Shown: positions 1 through 4,520 of the stretch, piece by piece
How the letters are laid out: each line of letters begins with the position of its first letter
Position numbering within the stretch: position 1 is the first letter of the stretch
Assembly (NCBI GenBank): GCA_017880985.1
Contig: JADGRK010000142.1
Span: forward strand, 1 to 6,655
DNA: 6,655 bases
Source of the DNA: Rhodoferax sp.
GTDB taxonomy: Bacteria > Pseudomonadota > Gammaproteobacteria > Burkholderiales > Burkholderiaceae_C
Direction of reading: 5' to 3'
The notes under the pieces: model-generated
Seen by the model: only the letters and a program-made list of their open reading frames with translations
Databases searched by the model: none
What the model was told of the DNA's origin: nothing
Position numbers and translations under genes: made by a program

Positions 1-1
1 A

Positions 2-523
2 AGCGGCGAGGTCAACCTGCGCAGCGACTGGCATTCGGTCGAGGAACTGGTCGGCAGCGCCATCCGCGCGGCACGCCACGCCTTGGGTAATTTGGTGGTG
101 CAAACCGACCTGCCTGCCGACTTGCCTCTGGTTAAGTTCGACGCGGCATTGATGGAGCGGGTGCTGGTGAATCTGCTGGAAAATGCCGCCAAGTATGGTG
201 TTTCTCCAGCGCCTGAGGCGCGGCCGATTCTGGTCAGTGCCCGGGTCACACCCTCGGCACTGGTGTTGACCGTGCGCGACCACGGGCCCGGCCTGCCGCC
301 CGCCAGCATGGGCCAGGAGCATACGTTGTTTGAGAAATTCACACGCGGCAAGACCGAATCGGCCACGCCGGGTGTCGGTCTCGGGCTGGCGATCTGCAAG
401 GCGGTGGTGGAAGCACACCGGGGTACCATCACGGCGGCTCAGGCCTTGGGCGGTGGTGCAGAATTCATCCTCACCCTGCCCCGCAAGCCGCCGCCGGAAC
501 TCCCCGACATCCTTGATGTCTGA
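2..523 (+). CDS. kdpD: Sensor histidine kinase KdpD, C-terminal part (5' end outside window)
   Basis: This is the last 173 residues of a membrane sensor kinase that autophosphorylates and passes phosphate to KdpE when potassium is limiting; the sensing, membrane and phospho-His regions lie left of the window. The reading frame is open from base 2, so a TTG at 83 is internal and not a start. The visible part is the HATPase_c domain: N-box NLLENAAKYG (about residues 57-66), G1 box RDHGPG (92-97), F-box LFEKF (109-113) and G2 box GVGLGLA (124-130). The stretch LPADLPLVKFDAALMERV preceding the N-box is typical of KdpD and separates it from generic kinases. The tail after the G2 box is short (ends at PDILDV), as usual for KdpD. 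The kdpE gene follows at once, which supports the assignment. The identity comes from family recognition, without an alignment. Confidence 0.93.
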   Translation, partial: SGEVNLRSDWHSVEELVGSAIRAARHALGNLVVQTDLPADLPLVKFDAALMERVLVNLLENAAKYGVSPAPEARPILVSARVTPSALVLTVRDHGPGLPPASMGQEHTLFEKFTRGKTESATPGVGLGLAICKAVVEAHRGTITAAQALGGGAEFILTLPRKPPPELPDILDV

Positions 524-551
524 ACGCTGCAGCCAAATTTCAACACCACCC

Positions 552-1265
552 ATGTCCAGCCCCGTTGCCGTCATCATTGAAGACGAACCCCAGATTCGCC
601 GCTTTGTGCGCGCGGCGCTCGAGGCCGAAGGCTGGCAGGTATATGAAGCCGACACGGTTAAAAAGGGGCTGACGGAAGCGGGAACCCGCAAACCCGATCT
701 GCTGGTGGTGGACCTGGGCCTGCCCGATGGCGACGGCCTGGAGCTGATTCGCGACGTGCGCGGCTGGTCCGGCGTGCCCATCGTGGTGCTGTCGGCGCGC
801 TCGGATGAAGCCGACAAGATTGCGGCTCTTGACGCCGGCGCCGACGACTACCTCTCCAAACCCTTTGGCGTGGGCGAACTGCTGGCCCGGGTGCGTGCCA
901 ACCTGCGCCGGCCCCGCGCCGCGCCGGGTGAGGGAACAGCCGACGCATCAGCGGAGGCCGATCCGCTTTTTCGTTTTGGCAACATTGAGGTGGACCGGCA
1001 GGCGCGCCTGGTGCGCCGCGGCGGCACCGAGGTGCATCTGACCCCCATCGAGTACCGCTTGCTGACAGTGCTGATCGCCAACGTGGGCCGGGTGCTGACA
1101 CACCGCCAACTGCTGCGCGAGGTCTGGGGCCCGTCACATGCAGAGCAAAGCCACTACCTGCGAATCTACATGGGCCACCTGCGCCAAAAGCTGGAAGCCG
1201 ACCCGGCCCAGCCCCGGCATTTTTTGACTGAAACCGCGGTCGGCTACCGGCTCGTCACAATTTGA
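552..1265 (+). CDS. kdpE: Response regulator KdpE (OmpR/PhoB family)
   Basis: Cytoplasmic DNA-binding response regulator that, once phosphorylated by KdpD, activates transcription of the kdp K+-ATPase operon. From the ATG at 552 it is 237 residues, close to the usual length of about 225-235. Receiver domain, about residues 5-118: acidic pair E10-D11, phospho-acceptor D54 in VVDLGLPDGDG, S81 in VLSAR, K103 in SKPF. A linker of about 20 residues rich in Ala/Gly/Glu leads to the C-terminal winged-helix domain (about 140-237), with LTPIEYRLL, the recognition region HRQLLREVWG and the wing motif ETAVGYRL. There are two in-frame starts: ATG 516, which overlaps the kdpD stop by 8 bp and would add 12 residues, and ATG 552. 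Neither has a strong Shine-Dalgarno sequence. I chose 552 because the receiver fold begins just after it; 516 would fit translational coupling to kdpD. Confidence 0.93.
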   Translation: MSSPVAVIIEDEPQIRRFVRAALEAEGWQVYEADTVKKGLTEAGTRKPDLLVVDLGLPDGDGLELIRDVRGWSGVPIVVLSARSDEADKIAALDAGADDYLSKPFGVGELLARVRANLRRPRAAPGEGTADASAEADPLFRFGNIEVDRQARLVRRGGTEVHLTPIEYRLLTVLIANVGRVLTHRQLLREVWGPSHAEQSHYLRIYMGHLRQKLEADPAQPRHFLTETAVGYRLVTI

Positions 1266-1273
1266 ATAAAATA

Positions 1274-1285
1274 GGGCCTTAGCCC
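1274..1285 (+). other. Short hairpin after kdpE
   Basis: GGGC, a 4-base loop CTTA, then GCCC lies 9 bp after the kdpE stop. It could slow polymerase at the end of the kdp operon. The stem is only 4 bp and no T-run follows, so it is not a convincing intrinsic terminator, and read-through into rluF is possible. Confidence 0.25.
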
Positions 1286-1292
1286 CCGTCGA

Positions 1293-1324
1293 ATATGCGT
1301 AAGCAGCTACAAAAGATATAGCAA
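1293..1324. repeat. Putative Comamonadaceae-type intergenic repeat before rluF
   Basis: The stretch contains two small inverted repeats: TGC-GTAA-GCA at 1296-1305 and GCTA-(9 nt)-TAGC at 1306-1322. Its reverse complement, with GCTAT followed by GTAGCTGCT and a GCGCA-like end, resembles a short AT-centred repeat that I recall as common between genes in Rhodoferax, Acidovorax and Polaromonas. That resemblance is from memory, not from a search. It runs right up to the rluF start codon and takes the place where a ribosome binding site would sit. Confidence 0.4.
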
Positions 1325-2227
1325 ATGACTGATCCAAAACAAACCCCCGCTTTTCGCCGCGCCGCGCCGCCTCCCGGTCGGGCGCCCTCCGCCACTGCGG
1401 GTGCGACCGCCACCAGCGGTACTCTGCGCTTGAATAAGCGCATGGCCGAGCTGGGACTGGCCTCGCGCCGCGAAGCTGACGACTGGATTGGCCGCGGCTG
1501 GGTCAAGGTCAATGGCGAGGTCGCCACCATGGGGATGCAGGTGACGCCGGATGTGCGCATCGAGATCAACAAGCAGGCGCAGGGCCAGCAGGCCAATCAG
1601 GTGACAATTTTGCTCAACAAGCCGATGGGCATTGTGAGCGGCCAGGCCGAAGACGGCCACCTGCCCGCCATCACCCTGATCCAGCCGCAAAACCGCTGGG
1701 TCGATGACAACGCCCGCTTCTTCTTCCACCCCAAGCAGCTGCAAAGCCTGGTGCCGGCCGGGCGACTCGATATTGATTCCATCGGCCTGCTGGTGCTGAC
1801 GCAGGACGGCCGCGTGGCGCGCCAACTGATTGGCGAAGACTCGGTGATGGAGAAAGAGTATCTGGTAAGGGTCAGCTACACCGGGTTTACCGAGCCCGAT
1901 GGTCAACCCGACCGGCTTTTGCAGATTAATGATGGCGACCCGGTGAGCAATAACGTGCAGGCGATTTTTCCGGCCAGCGGGCTGGAAAAATTGCGCCACG
2001 GCCTGAGTCTGGACGGCCAGGCCCTCAAACCCGCCAAGATAACCTGGCAAAACCCCGAGCAACTGCGCGTCGTCCTGACGGAAGGGAAGAAGCGACAGAT
2101 TCGCCGCATGTGCGAGCAAGTTGGCCTCAAAGTGGTCGGCCTCAAACGCGTTCGCATTGGCAACGTGATGTTGGGCAATCTGCCGCTCGGTCAGTGGCGC
2201 TATCTGGCACCCCATGAGAAATTCTGA
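1325..2227 (+). CDS. rluF: 23S rRNA pseudouridine synthase, RluF-like (RsuA/RluB/E/F family)
   Basis: Enzyme that isomerises a uridine in 23S rRNA to pseudouridine; RluF of E. coli acts at U2604 with some action at U2605. The protein has 300 residues, similar to E. coli RluF (about 290). Order: Pro/Ala/Thr-rich, probably disordered N-terminus (1-32); S4 RNA-binding domain (about 34-80) with LNKRMAELGLASRREADDWI and KVNG; then the catalytic domain, starting LLNKPMGIVSG (96-106), with the catalytic aspartate D149 in AGRLDIDSIGLLVLT, the KEYLVRV strand (177-183) and the C-terminal EGKKRQIRRMCEQVGLKVVGLKRVRIG block (253-279). The S4 domain plus the GRLD and KRQIRRMC motifs place it in the RsuA-like group. 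RluF rather than RluB/RluE is judged from NKPMGIVS and the RIGNVMLGNLPLGQWR ending. The ATG at 1325 lacks a clear Shine-Dalgarno sequence. No functional link to kdp is evident; it is probably a separate unit or fed by read-through. Confidence 0.9.
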   Translation: MTDPKQTPAFRRAAPPPGRAPSATAGATATSGTLRLNKRMAELGLASRREADDWIGRGWVKVNGEVATMGMQVTPDVRIEINKQAQGQQANQVTILLNKPMGIVSGQAEDGHLPAITLIQPQNRWVDDNARFFFHPKQLQSLVPAGRLDIDSIGLLVLTQDGRVARQLIGEDSVMEKEYLVRVSYTGFTEPDGQPDRLLQINDGDPVSNNVQAIFPASGLEKLRHGLSLDGQALKPAKITWQNPEQLRVVLTEGKKRQIRRMCEQVGLKVVGLKRVRIGNVMLGNLPLGQWRYLAPHEKF

Positions 2228-2235
2228 GACATTGT

Positions 2236-2288
2236 GGGACAGACCAAAGTTACCGACCCAAATAGCTTGCGGGACAGACCGTAGTTAC
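2236..2288. repeat. Pair of direct repeats, GGGACAGACCnnAGTTAC
   Basis: Two 18-bp copies at 2236-2253 and 2271-2288, starting 35 bp apart, match at 16 of 18 positions; the central two bases differ (AA versus GT). They begin 9 bp after the rluF stop. The core GGGACAGACC resembles motifs I recall near REP-associated tyrosine transposases in proteobacteria, but there is no transposase gene in this window, so a mobile-element origin is only a suggestion. Confidence 0.6.
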
Positions 2289-2300
2289 ACGAAGTGAACA

Positions 2301-2374
2301 AGCTCTGTCCTCAACTGATCGTCAGATGTTGGATGTTCGCCAGTTCGGTCCCCAACTGATTGCCGGATGTTGGA
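2301..2374. repeat. Pair of 33-bp imperfect direct repeats before the hydrolase gene
   Basis: Copies at 2301-2333 and 2342-2374, starting 41 bp apart, agree at 27 of 33 positions; five of the six differences are transitions. Both keep a potential hairpin with arms YCAAC and GTTGG (2311-2315 with 2328-2332; 2352-2356 with 2369-2373). The first copy also has an inner CTGA-TCG-TCAG stem (2315-2325). The right copy ends 9 bp before the hydrolase ATG and includes part of its Shine-Dalgarno sequence. Confidence 0.7.
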
Positions 2375-2376
2375 AG
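2372..2376 (+). promoter_or_regulatory. Shine-Dalgarno sequence of the hydrolase gene
   Basis: GGAAG lies 7 bp before the ATG at 2384. It supports that start over the in-frame TTG at 2360, which lies upstream of this site and would add 8 residues. Its first two bases belong to the 3' arm of the possible hairpin in the second 33-bp repeat, so folding could partly hide it. Confidence 0.6.
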
Positions 2377-2383
2377 TCCCACC

Positions 2384-3703
2384 ATGTCTAAGCCGGTATC
2401 CAGGAACCCGCTCAAGCACCTGCGAGCCTCGGACCTGAGGGGCATTGCCCAACTCGCAACGCAGGCCACCGCGGGCGTGACCCGCATGGCAGAAGGTGTG
2501 CACCAGTCAGTGTGGCGCACCTTGGGCGCACCCAGTGGCCAAACGCCACAGCAGACCCGCGGCATGACCGGCCTCGTTTATCAGAGTATCCAGGGCGTGA
2601 CGCAACTGGTGGGCAAAGGGCTGGACACGGCGTTGACCAAACTCCAGCCCTGGCTGGAAGCAGTGGAAGATGTGCCACCAGGAACGCCCCAGCGCGAAGC
2701 GGTGCTGGCGGCACTCAATGGCGTGCTGGGGGAGCGGCTGGTCGCCAGCCACAACCCGCTGGCCACGCCCATGACCCTGCGCTACCAGGGCCAAACACTG
2801 AACTGGCAGGCGCTGCCGCCCATGCCCGAGGCGAAGGCTAAGGTCTTGCTGCTGATTCATGGTCTGTGCATGAATGATCTGCAATGGCGAACGCAAGTCA
2901 GGCTCGAATCGACACCCGACAAGACCAGGCCGCCAGTACCAGAACCGAGCCAAGCGCAGGTGCTTGACCATGGCGCGGCCCTGGCGGCAGCGCTAGGCTA
3001 TAGCCCGGTTTATCTGCGCTACAACTCGGGCCTGCACACTTCGCAAAACGGGCACGAACTCTCGGCCCAACTGGAGCAACTGGTGGCGCACTGGCCGCTA
3101 CCGGTTGAAGAGATCAGCGTGGTCGCCCACAGCATGGGTGGCTTGTTGATTCGCAGCGCCCATTACTACGCCCAACAGGAGGGTCTGCGCTGGCCGGGTT
3201 ACCTGAAAAGCATTGTGTTTCTGGGCACGCCACATCATGGCGCGCCGCTGGAGCGGGCCGGTAACTGGGTTGATGTGATTCTGGGCAGCACACGCTACAG
3301 CGCGCCATTTGCCAAACTGGGCCAACTGCGCAGTGCCGGGATCACCGACCTGCGCTATGGCCATGTGCTGGACGCGGACTGGCTGGGTCATGACCGGTTT
3401 CGTCGTCAACCCGACCGCCGTCAGCTTGTGCCCTTGCCCGAAGGCGTGGCCTGCTTTGCGGTGGCCGCCACCACCGCGGCCAAACGCAGCGCGCTCAGCG
3501 ACCGGTTGCTGGGTGATGGCCTGGTGCCCTTGAACAGCGCACTTGGCCAGCATGACGAGCCACGGCGCTGTCTGCAATTTGCCAAAGCGTCGCAATGGAT
3601 TGCCTACCGCACCAGCCACATGGCGTTGCTCAGCAGCCCGGCGGTCACGCAGCAGATGCTGCAGTGGTTGACGTCGTCTTCAACTGGGCAATATCGCGCA
3701 TGA
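2384..3703 (+). CDS. Alpha/beta-hydrolase, lipase/PGAP1-like esterase
   Basis: Predicted serine hydrolase of 439 residues, probably acting on an ester or lipid; the substrate cannot be told from sequence. Residues 150-439 form the alpha/beta-hydrolase core: VLLLIHGLCMND (154-165) with the oxyanion HG, nucleophile elbow AHSMGG with S250 (248-253), the LGTPHHGAPLER strand-turn (280-291) typical of lipases and PGAP1-like enzymes, probable acid D378 in LLGDGLVP, and probable base H412 in RTSHMALL. Residues 171-195 form a charged, Pro-rich insert after the oxyanion strand. The first 100 residues are not part of the core: they are helical and carry two GVT-centred segments (about 31-48 and 71-88) reminiscent of phasin-like amphipathic helices. 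No signal peptide or membrane span is visible, so it is probably cytoplasmic or granule/membrane-associated. The last 59 bp overlap the convergent gene on the other strand. No partner gene reveals the pathway. Confidence 0.85.
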   Translation: MSKPVSRNPLKHLRASDLRGIAQLATQATAGVTRMAEGVHQSVWRTLGAPSGQTPQQTRGMTGLVYQSIQGVTQLVGKGLDTALTKLQPWLEAVEDVPPGTPQREAVLAALNGVLGERLVASHNPLATPMTLRYQGQTLNWQALPPMPEAKAKVLLLIHGLCMNDLQWRTQVRLESTPDKTRPPVPEPSQAQVLDHGAALAAALGYSPVYLRYNSGLHTSQNGHELSAQLEQLVAHWPLPVEEISVVAHSMGGLLIRSAHYYAQQEGLRWPGYLKSIVFLGTPHHGAPLERAGNWVDVILGSTRYSAPFAKLGQLRSAGITDLRYGHVLDADWLGHDRFRRQPDRRQLVPLPEGVACFAVAATTAAKRSALSDRLLGDGLVPLNSALGQHDEPRRCLQFAKASQWIAYRTSHMALLSSPAVTQQMLQWLTSSSTGQYRA

Positions 3704-4520
3704 TCGCACTGACGTCCCGGCCGACACCCCGGTAACCCGTAAAACGCGCCGATGCGTCAAACATCGGCTCGCCGCTGACCTGAAAATATTGGCGCACACC
3801 GGCGTCATCAACTCGGCTGAAAACGAAATCCAGAAACGGTCGCCGCGCCGCCACGTTGGCTTTGAGCACCGCGCGCTCGGCTTCATTCCAGCGCTTCGCC
3901 TGTTCCTGGGTGATTTCACCGAGCAAGCCATCCACCGGGATGCCCAGCATCTCCAGCACCGGGCCATAGACCTTGGTGAAATGCCCGCTCGCGTCCTGCT
4001 CCCAGTACCAGTCGGAGGACAACTCGGTCAAGCGGCGAAAGCGCGCCTCGCTCTCACGCAGTTCGGCCGTGCGCTCCTCTACAGTTTGTTCCAGCACCCG
4101 GTTGTAATCCGCCAGTTTTTTGTACAACAAACGCACTTCCAGCATGTTATGAATGCGTGTCTTGACTTCGACCATATCAAACGGTTTGGCTATGAAATCC
4201 TTGGCTCCGGAGGCCAGCGCCCGCAGCTTGTGGTCCGGTTGCGCGGTGATCACGAGGACTGGCATATAACCTTCAGCTTCGATTTCCTTCAGACCTCCCA
4301 TCACCTGAAAGCCATCCATGCCGGGCATCTGCAGATCGAGCAGAATCAGATCGTAGTGGTGGGCACGATACAGTGCGCAAACCGCCTGCGGATCCATGGT
4401 GGACGTCAGGTTTTGATAGCCGAACTCATGCAACATTTGCTCCAGCAGTTGCACATTGGCCGGCTGATCATCAACGATCAGGATGTTGGCGTTAAGAATA
4501 TCGTCGTCACTGATCATCAT
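3645..4520 (-). CDS. Response regulator with REC, coiled coil and PAS, no output domain
   Basis: Cytoplasmic two-component protein of 291 residues, probably receiving phosphate from the hybrid kinase encoded just upstream. Receiver domain at about 11-128: acidic pair D17-D18 in ILIVDDQPAN, phospho-acceptor D62 in LILLDLQMPGMDG, T92 in VLVITA, K112 in AKPF. A predicted coiled coil (about 131-160, with LEQTVEERTAELRESEARF) links it to one PAS/PAC domain (about 160-272) with SSDWYWEQDASGHFT and ending GYRGVGRDVS. Relatives with this PAS type usually continue into a GGDEF or histidine kinase domain; here a Ser/Thr/Ala tail ends the protein, so no DNA-binding or catalytic output is present. The first ATG overlaps the upstream stop as ATGA (4517-4520), implying translational coupling. 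A second ATG at 4517-4515 is better spaced (7 nt) from the AGGAG. The 3' end overlaps the hydrolase gene. Confidence 0.88.
   Translation of the reverse strand: MMISDDDILNANILIVDDQPANVQLLEQMLHEFGYQNLTSTMDPQAVCALYRAHHYDLILLDLQMPGMDGFQVMGGLKEIEAEGYMPVLVITAQPDHKLRALASGAKDFIAKPFDMVEVKTRIHNMLEVRLLYKKLADYNRVLEQTVEERTAELRESEARFRRLTELSSDWYWEQDASGHFTKVYGPVLEMLGIPVDGLLGEITQEQAKRWNEAERAVLKANVAARRPFLDFVFSRVDDAGVRQYFQVSGEPMFDASARFTGYRGVGRDVSAIMRDIAQLKTTSTTAASAA

Noticed and set aside
83..85. TTG as start of a separate 146-residue ATPase-domain protein
   Set aside because: The frame is open to the window edge and the upstream residues fit KdpD, so this is an internal codon.
330..551. Upstream extension of the KdpE frame into kdpD
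   Set aside because: The extra Arg/Ser-rich residues are an out-of-frame reading of the kdpD kinase domain; the receiver fold starts after 552.
1274..1285. Intrinsic terminator after kdpE
   Set aside because: The stem is only 4 bp and no T-tract follows; kept only as a weak hairpin.
1262..1320. Sigma-70 promoter for rluF
   Set aside because: A TTGAAT at 1262 has no -10 element at acceptable spacing; no convincing pair was found.
1307..2215. Long open frame (302 codons) on the minus strand opposite rluF
   Set aside because: It is antisense to a gene with full RluF motifs, and its translation shows no recognisable domain. Long antisense frames are common in GC-rich genes.
2360..2362. TTG start of the hydrolase
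   Set aside because: The ATG at 2384 has a GGAAG site at proper spacing, while the TTG lies inside the repeat and has no such site.
2228..2383. CRISPR array
   Set aside because: There are only two copies of each of two different repeats, with imperfect identity and no cas genes.
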